DNA from: Ditylenchus dipsaci
Taxonomy: Eukaryota; Nematoda; Chromadorea; Rhabditida; Anguinidae
Length of the DNA stretch: 64,000 nucleotides
Reading direction: 5' to 3'
Assembly: GCA_004194705.1 (NCBI GenBank)
Contig: SADC01000543.1
Location: 1 to 64,000, forward strand
Below the pieces are notes generated by a model, which had not been told where the DNA came from, did not search any database, and saw nothing but the letters and a program-made list of their open reading frames with translations. Position numbers and translations under genes: made by a program. Shown here in pieces: positions 1 through 10,579 of this stretch; position 1 is the stretch's first letter, and each line of letters begins with the position of its first letter.

Positions 1-760
1 GTGTATCGTCCGACTGGCTGGATCGGTTCGAACAGTTTTAATAATAATTGAATGGATTCAATCAGTCAAATGAATTCATTCTGAGTTCTTGCTTGTGGGT
101 GAACATTTTTCTTCTTCCATTTATTCAAAAAGTTATTCGATACAGTTGATTGATCATTTTATTGTCTTCATGTTGTTCGAATCAATTCTCTTCATTCGAT
201 TCCTACAGTTATCAATTCAAATGTTAAAATCTATCCATGTAGGTGGATCGATTCCTGTATGGATAGCTCAGGATCGCTGCAAGTCATTTTGATTTGAAAA
301 CATGTACGTCTACCCTCCACATGAAGCGATCTATCCAGCTGAATTGATCCAACATTTAGAGATAATATTAATCTAATTCACCAGTCGAATCAATGAATGG
401 TCCATAATTGGATCAATCCACAGTGGTCACATCGACGTTATATTTGATGCGAATCAGTTCAGGTGTTGGATCAATCGACCAATTCAATCGATTGTTTAGT
501 TGATTTGACATGAATCTTCGGATAGACTTAACTATGTGAAGCATTTAAGTGAATTAGATAAATTGAATTGACTGAGCTGATTTGATGTTTGAATAAATAC
601 ATAAAGCATTGATCTTATCTATTTTATCGGTTCCGAAAATTAAAGAATTCAGCCAACTCGAATTATTCATCCAGTAGAATAGATCCAGCCAGCTGAATGA
701 ATCCAACACTTGAATCGATGACTGTGTCGATGAAGTCGAATCAATGGGATGAAAGCAACT
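1..760. repeat. Degenerate word array (GAATCAATT / GGATCAATC)
   Basis: The stretch is built from variants of a short AT-rich word around GAATCAATT, GGATCGATT and CAATCGATTG on both strands, with no convincing coding sequence. It resembles the subterminal word arrays of the hAT elements further along the window. No terminal inverted repeat or target duplication can be seen, and the left end lies outside the window. Confidence 0.5.
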
Positions 761-803
761 ACAAAAGTAAAGCGACTACGAAAAAACAATAAAAAAAAAC
801 GAA

Positions 804-836
804 GGCGCGCGCAGCGCGCCCGGCCCTGGAAACTAG
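804..836 (+). other. GC hairpin followed by CTAG, possible Helitron 3' end
   Basis: A perfect GC stem (GGCGCGC / GCGCGCC) is followed by an unpaired tail ending in CTAG and then T. Helitrons end in a short GC hairpin and CTRR, inserted before T. A second hairpin with the same layout stands at 1826-1851. The Helitron reading is inference, because no 5' TC end was identified. Confidence 0.3.
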
Positions 837-928
837 TAGTTAACTAACGCCAAGATTTTGTATAGATTTGGCATTTGTATATTTTCCTCACCATGACTGT
901 GACTATTATATGTTGTTTAACTTAAGCA

Positions 929-1422
929 ATGATGCTGTGAGTGTGAGACACTCTTTTGCTTCAATCAGAAAATATTTAGTTTAGTCTCTTTTACTTTCAT
1001 GAATTTAAAATGCACGAAGAAGTCTGTTCAACCCGAGTGGTGGTCATCTATGATGCTGTGAATGTGAGATTCTTTTATGCTTCAATGATAAAATATTTTT
1101 GTTGAGTCTCTTTTTGTTTCGTGAAGTTTGAAGCTGAATTAAAAAATAAGCGGTTCAGCCCGATTAGTGGTCATCTATGTTGCTGTGAGTGTGAGATTTT
1201 CTTAAGCTTCAATCATTTATTTAGTTGTCTCGGCTTTGAGAGGTCTGAAATGAAGAGATCGAAATTCAAGATGCTAAACCCGCGTTGGTCATGTACGTTA
1301 GTTTGAGTGTTACAATATTTTTTCGGTTATAAAATGTGTTAGTTTTAGCTCTCTTACTTCTGCTTCGTGATGTCTCGAGTGAAGTGATTGAAGAATCAAT
1401 CTGCTTAACTGTCGTGGTGGTC
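929..1422 (+). repeat. Degenerate tandem repeat, four units of about 120 bp
   Basis: Units start at 929, 1050, 1177 and 1291 with ATG-TGCTGTGAGTGTGAG or a decayed form. Each then has a run resembling TTTATGCTTCAAT, a TCTCTTT-TTTC stretch and a closing GTGGTCATC-like end. Spacings are 121, 127 and 114 bp. The last unit is the most diverged. The array lies between two GC hairpins ending in CTAG (836 and 1851), as expected if it is the interior of a non-autonomous Helitron-type element. Confidence 0.75.
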
Positions 1423-1825
1423 TACAAAAGCTCCACAAGGATTTCTGGAGTGATATCAAGGTGGTTTGAAATCTGTGATTATTTCGATCCGTAATCGCAA
1501 TTTATTTTAGGTGGTCAGCTATGAGTTGACTGCGTGAATTGAAAGAGCATAACGAAACATTGGTATCGGCATACTTGGATGATGTGCTCAAGAAAATGAA
1601 GAGATTATATGATGCAGAAACCTATAATTTTTGTGTGTATGTGTTTCTATCAAATAAATGTGTATTAATCTCTGATTTGATTAAACTATTGAAGTTTTTT
1701 GGTGGGCTAAGAAAATGTTACAAAAATCGTATTTTTAGTGCTTAGAATAAATAAAATAAAAGGTTGCAAAGTAAAATATTCAAATTTAATTTTTTTTTCT
1801 TTTTGAAAGCACCAGCAAGACGAGA

Positions 1826-1851
1826 GCGGCCGTAGGGCCGCCAAGTACTAG
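1826..1851 (+). other. GC hairpin followed by CTAG, possible Helitron 3' end
   Basis: The stem GCGGCC / GGGCCGC with loop GTA is followed by CAAGTA and CTAG, then T. The layout matches 804-836 although the stem sequence differs. If real, the 837-1851 segment, including the 120-bp tandem array, would be one non-autonomous element of about 1 kb. Confidence 0.3.
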
Positions 1852-1853
1852 TT

Positions 1854-2434
1854 CACACTAAAAAACCGTGGTTTTTAGCTAGGTGTTTTTAGCGGAGTTT
1901 CACCTTATATTTGGTGTAATTTTCTCGAAAATTTCTTTTCAATCAGGGTTTTTGACGGCAGGGCGATTTTTCCGCGCGGGATTTTTCTGCGCCAGATTTT
2001 TCCGCGCAATTTCAATTTTTGACGTTCCTGTTGAGAACAAACCAAATTCTGACATCGGATTTGTGTCCAGCATGGTCGGTTGCATACCCAGGTGCCTTTA
2101 AATATAAAACTAGTGGTCAAATTTAAAATACCGAATTTTTTTTTCAAAAGTTTTTTGTCTCGAGTTAATTTGAAATTCGACAATAAGTTAAATTTGAAAA
2201 GGTGAATATGGTATCGACCATGCTGAACACGAATCCGTGTCAGCATTTGGTTTTTCTCAACAGGAACGTCAAAAATTGAATTATCCGGCGCGGAAAATCT
2301 GGCGCAGAAAAATCCCGCGCGGAAAAATCACCCTGCCGTCAAACACCCTGATTGGAAAAATTTCTAGAAATTACAATAATTATAGGTGAAACTCTTCTAA
2401 AACACCTAGCTAAAAAACCACGATTTTTAGTGTG
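1854..2434. mobile_element. Fold-back element, 581 bp
   Basis: The left arm begins CACACTAAAAAACCGTGG and the right arm ends with its inverted copy (CCACGATTTTTAGTGTG). The arms pair over about 250 bp, including CTAGGTGTTTTAG and the TCCGCGCGGGATTTTTCTGCG stretch. Diverged copies lie at about 50640-50860 and 62380-62560, recognised by the CGACCATGCTGACACGAATC segment. There is no coding sequence. Superfamily unknown. Confidence 0.8.
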
Positions 2435-2619
2435 AATTTGCTGTGATTTTACAAAAATCATTTTCAATCAGGGTATTTGACCACTCAATTGATAGAGAAA
2501 TAACTCAGCTCCAAAACGGTGCAAAAAAATCTGAGATAAGAAATAAAACATGTGAAAAAATGTATGTGAAGTGAAGTCAAAAAGTAGCCGTAGAAGTCCC
2601 CCTCCCCCCTTTAAAAAAA

Positions 2620-2745
2620 TTGGCTTTTATACCCAAGGTATAAGTATAATTTTATACCCTCCTCATCAAGGTATTTTTAGGGTATTATTTATACCCAAGC
2701 ATGGTATTATTTTTATACCTTGGTAGTAGGGTTTCGCTCAATACC
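2620..2745. repeat. ATACC / GGTAT word array
   Basis: At least eight copies of ATACC or its complement GGTAT occur in about 120 bp, arranged so that the stretch can fold on itself. It resembles the subterminal arrays of the hAT elements in this window. No termini were found. Confidence 0.5.
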
Positions 2746-3207
2746 TAATAGCTAGTTTTCTTGTCGAAGTTTTTCTAATTATTTCGTGAATATTCCATGT
2801 GAAGTTTAAAAGTGTGATGGTGATTGGTATTGCAAGATCTTTAGACTTCAAACCCAATTTTTGAGCTACGCTTAATGGAAATTCAATTTCGATGTCATAT
2901 CACGGTGTAAATTAGAGCATCTCAGTTACAAAAAAGCTAAGCTAAATTTGGTTAAGTTAATAAGTCAAAGTGTCCCGGACAAGCTATGTACCCGCTTAAT
3001 AATACTAGCTAGCGCAGCCAGGTGGTTATTAAGGGGTGGGGCAACGACAAAAGTGCCCATTATTATGTGCTCAAAAGTTCCCATATTTCAGAAAACAATA
3101 GCAATTTTGACCAGATCTCTTCAAATTTAGATAAAGAAACTAATTTCGGCTCTAAAACGAATTATGGTAGTGTTCTTGAACAAAAAGTTAGTCAGCGTCT
3201 CCATATA

Positions 3208-3627
3208 CAGTCGACGGTCCAATAACATACGCCCCAAAGGTTCGTTCCCGCCTAGGGTCCGACACTTTTTTAGCCCATTTTTTCAAATTTTTTCCTTTTC
3301 TGTTTTGACAGTCTGATCGCAAATATCGCAAGGATTCCGATTTTGCCGATCATTTTTGCAGAAAACAATGATTTTGACATTTAAAAAGCAAAAACTCCCA
3401 TTGACATACACCGAAATCCAAAACAGGTGTATGTTAATGGAGTTTTTGCTTTTTAAATGTCGAAATCATTGTTTTCTGCAAAATGACCGGCAAAATTGGA
3501 ATCCTTGCGATATTTGCGACCAGACTGTCAAAACAGAAATGGAAAATTTTGAAAAAATGGGGCTAAAAAGTGTCGGACCTAGGCGGGAATGAACTTTTGG
3601 GGTGTATGTTATTGGGAACGTCGACTG
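3208..3627. mobile_element. Fold-back MITE, CAGTCGACG ends, TA target site
   Basis: CAGTCGACGGTCCAATAACA at the left is mirrored by GGGAACGTCGACTG at the right, and TA stands outside both ends. The whole 420 bp is a near-perfect palindrome with its centre at about 3418. CAGTCGAC ends with a TA duplication suggest a non-autonomous pogo/Tc1-mariner type element. Relatives: 8513-8935 and half copies at 39175, 47938, 49593 and 50321. Confidence 0.85.
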
Positions 3628-4049
3628 TACTTGAAAGCCGAAGAAAAAACTACAAGTAGCTCTGGAAAAGTGTGAATAGGTCAAATTTTTGTAAAAAAAT
3701 CCTGACTTGCGGTTAGGAAAAACACTGATTTTTCGATTTGAAATAAAATAGGTGAAAAAGTTACGGACCAGAGAAGAGTGCTCGTCGTTTTTCCAAAAAT
3801 AGTATGGGCAGTGTAAATCAATAAATTTAGCGCTATTATTACTTTTGCGATTGCATATTTGGTGTCATTCGAAAGCTGAGAATACATGGGGTTGGGAAAA
3901 ATACCGGTATTTTGTTTTCCCGGTATTAATACCGGAAACAGATATTTTTCGGTATTTTGTTACCAAATGGTTGAAGGAGACCAAGGTATAAAGATAAAAA
4001 AAGTGAATTTTTTCATTTATTAAGAATACACTATTCGCATACTATCATA

Positions 4050-6095
4050 TAACACGCCTCGAAACAAACTTTTTTTTATCTGATTTAGGGGTTAGGCACT
4101 ATTTTGCACCGTCAAGCGAAAACCCCGAAATCAACGAAATACGTACCGACGGCCCCTTCGTATTTAGGCGATTCGGTTAAATTTCATTAAATTGTACCGT
4201 GCATGGTACAAAAAGCATCATTTTATGAAATCACTCTAGGTTTAAAACGCTTGGTGCAAAATAAGCATTTTTAACGAAATCGACTGATTTTTTTATGTGC
4301 ATGATGCGAAACCCGAGTTTTGGAAAGTACTTTTTTTTACTTGTCATGGTGCACATCCAGAGTACTTTTAAGAAATGAGATAAACGATTTGCATGGTGCA
4401 GATCCTGAGTCAGGATCTGCACGGTGCGAGTCCTGAGTCAGGATTTGAACCATTGTTACAGTGACAAATAAAATAGGTACCATTTAGTGGGGTTCGAACT
4501 TACGACAAATTTATACTCAAGGGTTACCGAAACTTTTTTCTGGCTCTTTGACTGAGCTACCTGGTCTATTTACCTTAATGTGTTTTAATTGTTTTGTGAC
4601 AACTTTTTTGCGAATATTAATTGCCGTCTTTGAAAAAACCTGTCATGAGAGTTAGTCAAAAGCTTGGTTGTCGGTATTACTAGTCGTGTAGCAGTCTAAT
4701 AATCAAACGACTATCTGCCACAGTAAAAAAACAAACAGTCAAATTTTGATTGAAAAGCATCGCTAGGCACTACTACTTTATCAGACATCTCAGAACTCTG
4801 ATGGCTGAAGCTGATAGCTGAAGTAATCGTCAAATATACTACCCCGACTATAAGAAACAGTTTACGGCATGGCTAAGCCTCCCGATATGGTGGTCGATTC
4901 TCAGAGATTATGTCTTTTTGATTACTATACTACTACATGACTACTATTATTGACGATTGAGCGTTTGACTGACTTCTATACCAAGTTATTGCAGACAAGA
5001 TGACAATTAGTCTCAAGACAAAAAGTATTTTCTGCAAAAACTTGGTATAGAAGTCAGTCAAACGCTCAGTCATCAATATTAGGAGTGATGTAGTAGCATA
5101 GAATTAAAAGACATGATCTCTTACAATTGACCACCCTATCTGGAGACTTGACCACGCCGCAAACTTTTTTTTATCAGTCAGTGTAGTTTATTCGACGATT
5201 TTTTCAGCTATCAGCCTTAACTGGCTGAGTTATGAAAATGTCCTCATAAAGTAGTCGTGCTGGGAAATCGAATTTTTTTTTATCGAAATCGACTACTTGA
5301 CTATTTATGGTAACAGATTGTCGTTAGAACATTTGACTGCTTTGCATTTGACGACGTTCGACTAACCATTTTCTTTAATTCTTACAGTACTATTTGTACT
5401 TTTTTCACCTGCTCAATTTTTACCTGCTCAACTGCCCCAGTACCGATTCGGAGATATTCATTGTCCCGAGTATTGAAAAACCTCATTAAGGTTAAAAAGA
5501 TCAGTTAGCTCAGCAAAAGGGCCGTAATGAAGGTTTCGGTAACCCTTTAACAATGGTTTTCACAGAATTGAAAGATCGAAGCTAGGTGACCCAAAGAAAC
5601 AAAAACTATGTAGAAATTACCTGAAAAACCAACGCGACCCCTACCAGAATGTCCTCCTGACGCAGCAGGGCAACTTAATTTTTTTTCACCCAATAAACTG
5701 ATTTTTGGTATAAGTGTGACAAATAACCACTCTGGAGTAATAAATAAGTAATAGTAAGCTCTAGATACGTACCGTCGGCAGTGCGTATTCAGGCGATTTG
5801 AGCAATTCTCAATAAATTGTACTGTGCATAGTGCAGAAACCATGATTTTCAGAAATCACTCGAGATTTAAACCACGCTTTGGTGCAAAATTGTTCATTTT
5901 GGTCAAAATGCTTGAAATCTCTATTTTTGTACGGATCCTGAGCACTTCACGAATTGCTCTAAATCTGTACCGAGCGTGGTGCAGATTTCGGCGTTTTGAG
6001 CCTACACATTTCAAGATGGTGCAAAATAGTGCCTACCCACCCCCCCCCTGAAGTCAGATAAAAAAAAGTTTGTTTCGAGGCGTGTCATATACTAT
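4050..6095. repeat. Inner inverted repeat with ACACGCCTCGAAACAAA ends
   Basis: Within the larger fold-back, ACACGCCTCGAAACAAAC at about 4051 faces its inverted copy at about 6070-6087, and CATATA lies just outside both ends. A separate short fold-back with the same terminus stands at 23237-23571. I therefore infer that an ACACGCC-ended element was inserted into the hAT fold-back, or that the hAT captured it. Confidence 0.6.
4484..4573 (-). other. tRNA-derived (SINE head) sequence
   Basis: Read on the minus strand this has an A-box-like GGTAGCTCAGTC and, about 55 bp later, a B-box-like AGTTCGAACCC. These are spaced as in a tRNA gene, but the acceptor stem does not close and no clear anticodon arm is seen. 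An inverted, decayed partner (GTTAGCTCAGCAAAAGG) lies at about 5500 in the other arm of the fold-back. I read it as a tRNA-derived SINE remnant, not a working tRNA gene. Confidence 0.6.
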
Positions 6096-6268
6096 CTGCG
6101 CATACGCATACATATCGTACGAAAACTTTCTGAAATTTTTCACTTTATTGACTTGGTCATCCCTTCCAAAAAAACATTATTAACCAATTTTAAAATACCG
6201 ACTTTCCACATCCGGTCTTTTATTAATAAAATACCGGTATTAATACCATTGCCAGCCCTAGAATACAT

Positions 6269-7990
6269 CAAATTTTTGAGACCAAATACTACAATGTTCA
6301 CAGCGATAAGAAAAATTTGCGACCAGAAAAGAAAAAAGAAAATAAATTGATAATTTTTGGGAATTGATCTTGGAACAAAGTTTTCTAATGCTATAAAATT
6401 CAAATTTTGACTGGTCGTGCCAGGTGGTACTATAGTTAGTGGTACCCAGATTGTCGTACCCTAGTGATTGTACCTAGCAGGTGGCCCTCGGGGTGGTAGC
6501 CAAGTAGAGATACAGAACTAGTTGTATCCAGGTAGTGGCATCCAGCATTTTAACCTGCTTAGGTTGAAAAACGTGAAAATATGGTTGAAAAACAAACTGG
6601 CCGGTTGGCTACTTAGAGTATTCCGGTACATGGTTTCATTGCAGCACACTGTTACCAAATAGTTAGTTTTATGGTCGTGGTCGTAAAGACGTCCTTGAGT
6701 TCTTCCAAAACAAAAGAAAGTTCTTTCAACATTTTTTATTTGAATTCTCGCAATTTCTTGCAAGTTTATGTTCGGTTAGCTCATTGTTAGTCTTAATTTA
6801 TAATCATCTGTAGGTTGCCTATTCTATCCCCTATCGTTTCTATCCCATCACTTGAAGATTGCATTCAATAGTCTGGATTATATGTCTATAAAATTTGAGT
6901 TCCCGCAAAATTTTGACTTAAAAATGACACGAATAGTCTTTTGGTGGCATAAATAATCTTTTTGGTGGCAACTCGTTTTTGGAGCAGAAAAAATCTTTTT
7001 GGTGGCATAAAAGAGCTTTTTGTAAACCAAAAGATATTATGCCATAAATAAATGCATATTCTATGCATATGATGATAAATTTTGAGGTTTTTTTGCCTTC
7101 CAACCTCAAACGCTCTTTCTATACAATTCAATACAATTTTTTAAAGTTTTTTCAAGTAGTGGCGATTGCCGAAAAAGTTTTCAACAATATTTTTTATAAA
7201 AAAGATAATGTTTTTTGAATGTTAACAATAGGTGTTCTAAAATTCTGCTTCAATACATTCCTTGGCTTCATGTCTTAGCTCTATTACACTAGAATAAAAT
7301 GCGTTGGTTGACAAGAGCTAAATTTAAAGCTCCTCTTTGATTTAGCTGCTGCACTTTTGTTCTATGTCTGATTTGTGTGGCTGGTGTTCGTAACTTGATC
7401 TTCTAAGCTCACTTAGAGCAAAAATATACAGAAAAGTTCGTTTAAATAAACCAGAGGGCAGAGGAAGGTGGTGTATCAGGTGTGTGTATCTCTCCTCCTC
7501 CCTCCCATTCAATATTTCTAGTTCTCTTTAGTGTAATATTTTTTTCCAAGCTAAATAAAATCGATTTAAGTTGCAAGATTACACTGCGTAAAGCCTTATA
7601 AGATGTCTTCAGACTATTCGGATGGACTGAGAGAAAGCCTACTCGCGAATTCGATGCAAGGTGCACTTTTTGCAAAATTTCTGAAACTCGTATTTTATAG
7701 GCCGACGTAAAATTTTGAATGGCCTTCTTTGGCTAAAGTACACTACAGCGTGCCCTCCCAAAATGGCCTAAAAGCATCTTTTTGCTGTTTAATGATTGAA
7801 ACGTGTAGAAAACACGTTTTTATATTTGGAAGGCCGTTTTTAGAAAGAATTTTTTTACCAAATTTTGACTTTTTTGCTTTGGGGACCAAAGTAAACCACC
7901 TGTGGAGGGTACCTAGCAGAGACCTTTACCCTGTAATTCACATTTTTAAAAGATATGATTTGAACATACTTTGGATTTTTTTTATTAAAT
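6269..7990. other. No gene recognised; short direct repeats at 6945-7010
   Basis: I see no coding sequence that I can support. At 6945-7010 the word TCTTTTTGGTGGCAT appears three times. At about 6415-6545 there is a loose series of GGTAGTGGTACCCAG-like words. Nothing else stands out. Confidence 0.4.
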
Positions 7991-8512
7991 AAAATGTATT
8001 AACAAATAAGCCATTCTCAATAAAAAATGCCGTTGAAAAAAAAATCAACTATTGTCTTCCTTTAAAAGGGGATTTTTTGACTGTAGAGTTTGAATCCGCT
8101 CTTGAACAGATTTGTTTTTTAATTCATTTCTACAACCTTTTGCCACCTCTAGACCTAATTTTTTATGAGGAACATGAAAATTTCATTAATTTTTCGTGGT
8201 TTCATATTGAAATATGGATTTATTCCCTTTTTATAAAAGTAATTTTATTTTCTCCCCATTTTGAAAAGATTAATTTTTAAACATACGAAAAAAAATTCAA
8301 TTATCCAAGTTCGGGCAGACAATGCATCAACAGACATGCTATGAAGCTTTACTTCGGTTCTAGAATATTTTGGAAGTGCACGGTCTGGAAGCATACTTGG
8401 AAGAATTTTGGCGGAGGAACCGAATTAAGAACTAAGATACTTTCAAATCATCACTGAAAGACATTTCTCTGTTGTATCCGCCAAACACGCATTTTAATAT
8501 TGCTCATTAATA

Positions 8513-8935
8513 CAGTCAAACCTCTCTACTATGGCACCCCCAAAGTTCGTTCCGCCTTGGGTCCTACACTTTTTTTAACACGATTTTTGAAGTTTTTTAT
8601 AAATGCTCTTTTGACAGTCTGGTCCCAAATATCGCAAGGATTCCGATTTTGCCGATCGTTTTTCAGAATTATAAATAAAATTCATCTAAAAAAGCAAAAA
8701 CTCAGTTTAAAAACAGGAAAATTCAAAAATTTCTGTTTTTAAACTGAGTTTTTGCTTTTTTAGAAGAATTTTCTTTATAATTCTAAAAAAACGATCGGCA
8801 AAATCGGAATCCTTACGATATTTGGGACCAGACTGTCAAAACAGAAATGGCAAAGCCTTCAAAAATCGTGTTAAAAAAGTGTCGGACCCAAGGCGGAACG
8901 AACTTTTGGGGTGCCATAGTAGAGAGGTTTGACTG
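8513..8935. mobile_element. Fold-back MITE, CAGTCAAACCTC ends, TA target site
   Basis: CAGTCAAACCTCTCTACTAT at the left is mirrored by GAGAGGTTTGACTG at the right, with TA outside both. It is palindromic throughout, with its centre at about 8722. The CAAAGTTCGTTCCGCCTTGG motif relates it to the element at 3208-3627. Confidence 0.88.
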
Positions 8936-9230
8936 TATTCTTAAAAGACTTTTAATGTATCGCCAATAAATCGAATAAAGTAAAACCTGTAAAATAAAGG
9001 TGAAAACTGTTTTAGAAAGGTGGTCCGATAATGGAAAAGAACCAAAATTTAATTATCCAAGATATAAAATCTACTGAAAAGAGACCAAAAATATATCAGT
9101 TTTTAGAAATTTTACTGGTTCAGACTTAATAATAAAATTTATTATTATTACCACTCTATATTTCACAAAAAATCCAATTCTAATATGAAACATATAAAAT
9201 TTATAAATTTTCATTTTCCTCATGAAAAAT

Positions 9231-10197
9231 TAGGCGCTACTCGGTATACCCCCCCCAAAAGTGCTACTCGGGAATACCCCCCCCCAATCCTAGGAGCTAC
9301 TCGGTTATACCCCCCCCCCCAAAATCAAGATTTTTAGGAGTGGTCAAAACACATTTTTAAGCAATAATTTCGCTATAAAAGGTCCAGAAAAGCAATTTAA
9401 AAGGATTATGGGCTGTATTGGGAGGGAAGGGACAAAACAGGGCCACTTTTATAGTGCCTATAAGTACCAAAGAGTAATAATTCTCTTAGCCTTGAAGTCA
9501 CTTTCAACCCAGCCACTTGTGGTGCACGTAAAAGTATAAGCACTCGAAATGATCAGACCGGTCAGCCGGGTGGATCCTGATGGTTGTTGTTTAACTTTTG
9601 GATGGCTGAGCCTCTGGCTCGTAGCCTCAGGCTGGAAAATGGGGGAGACCCTTTTCGGCCGAAAAATCAAAGATGTTGAACATAGTTTTGAATACTGGGG
9701 CCTACCGCATAAATAACTCTGGTATGCATGTTTTTTCATGCATCCAGAGTCACTTTCGAGTGATTTGTGTCTAAGGTATGTGGGTGTGCGCATCTCAACT
9801 CCAAGCCCCAAGCCCCCTGCGCCCCGAAGGGGGCGCAGGGGCTTGAGAGTTAGAGATGCGCGCACGCACTTACCTTAGACATGATTCCGAAGTACACTTG
9901 ATCATAAAATGCATATAAAGTCTATTTTTGCCACGGCCCGAGTTGAAAACATGGTAAAGCAGCTAAAAAAAGTGGCCCCTGTATTATTCCCTTCCCCTCC
10001 CAATACAGCCCATAATCCCTTTTAAATTGCTTTTCTGGACCTTTTATGGCGAAATTATTGCTTAAAAATGTGTTTGACCACTCCTAAAAATCTTGATTTT
10101 GGGGGGGGGGGGTATAACCGAGTAGGTCCGATTTTGGGGGGGGGGGGGTATTCCCGAGTAGCTTTTTGGGGGGGGGGGTATTACCGAGTAGCGTCAA
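9231..10197. mobile_element. Fold-back element with poly-C/poly-G arms and a shared palindromic core
   Basis: Each arm carries three GCTACTCGG(T)ATA-plus-C-run units at the outer end. It then has a stretch around GGGCTGTATTGGGAGGGAAG and a core centred on a GGGGCGCAGGGGCTTG hairpin at about 9820. The same core recurs at 30551-31290, at 35395-36045 and as a half copy at 63352-63480, each with different outer arms. Confidence 0.8.
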
Positions 10198-10579
10198 AAA
10201 TTAGATCATAAAATCATAAAAAATTAGGTCTAGAGTGGCAAAATGTTGTAGAAAATAAATGAAAAAGTAGTTCAAGTTCAAGAGCGGATTCTAATTTTAC
10301 AGTCGAAATATTCAGTCAAAAAATTATCCCCCTTTTAAAACTTAGGTCTTCTCAATTCACGCTATTCTAAAAAAATAATAGCCCATTTGTTACGTTGACT
10401 GCTCAATCTTTTTAAAGCTAACTCTTTTAATTGAAAAAACGTTTAGCCGAGTGGACCGCGATGTTATGCCAGGTGGTCCAATGTCTCAGAGCTACGAAAA
10501 CTATGTCAAGGTTCTAAAACCACTTCAAATAATTCAAATTGATTTTAATTAAATTCAGAACATCTTTCGGCCAAAACAA

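Larger units (their letters stand above)
3888..6260. mobile_element. hAT-type giant fold-back, 2.37 kb, 8-bp duplication GAATACAT
   Basis: GAATACAT stands at 3880-3887 and again at 6261-6268. Inside it, the left end GGGGTTGGGAA pairs imperfectly with the right end TTGCCAGCCCTA. Next to each end are CCGGTATTAATACCGG-type words. The two arms are inverted copies of each other through most of the element, to an inner hairpin at about 4950-5090. An 8-bp duplication with a TAGGGCTGG-like terminus fits the hAT superfamily. No transposase is present. A tRNA-like sequence lies in both arms (4484-4573 and about 5495-5550). Confidence 0.85.
7995..10405. mobile_element. Outer fold-back holding two further insertions
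   Basis: The sequence at 8060-8175 (AAAGGGGATTTTTTGACTG and CTAGACCTAATTTTTTATGA) returns inverted at 10205-10345. The wing ACAAATAAGCCATT at about 8000 returns as AATAGCCCATTTGTT at about 10380. Two separate elements lie between the arms, at 8513-8935 and 9231-10197. Limits are approximate and no target duplication was identified. Confidence 0.65.

Noticed and set aside
4484..4573. Possible tRNA gene on the minus strand
   Set aside because: A and B boxes are present but the acceptor stem does not pair and the anticodon arm is unclear. It lies in a transposon arm.
9458..9865. 135-codon open frame on the minus strand
   Set aside because: It is an arm and core of a palindromic fold-back. The frame arises from repeat sequence.
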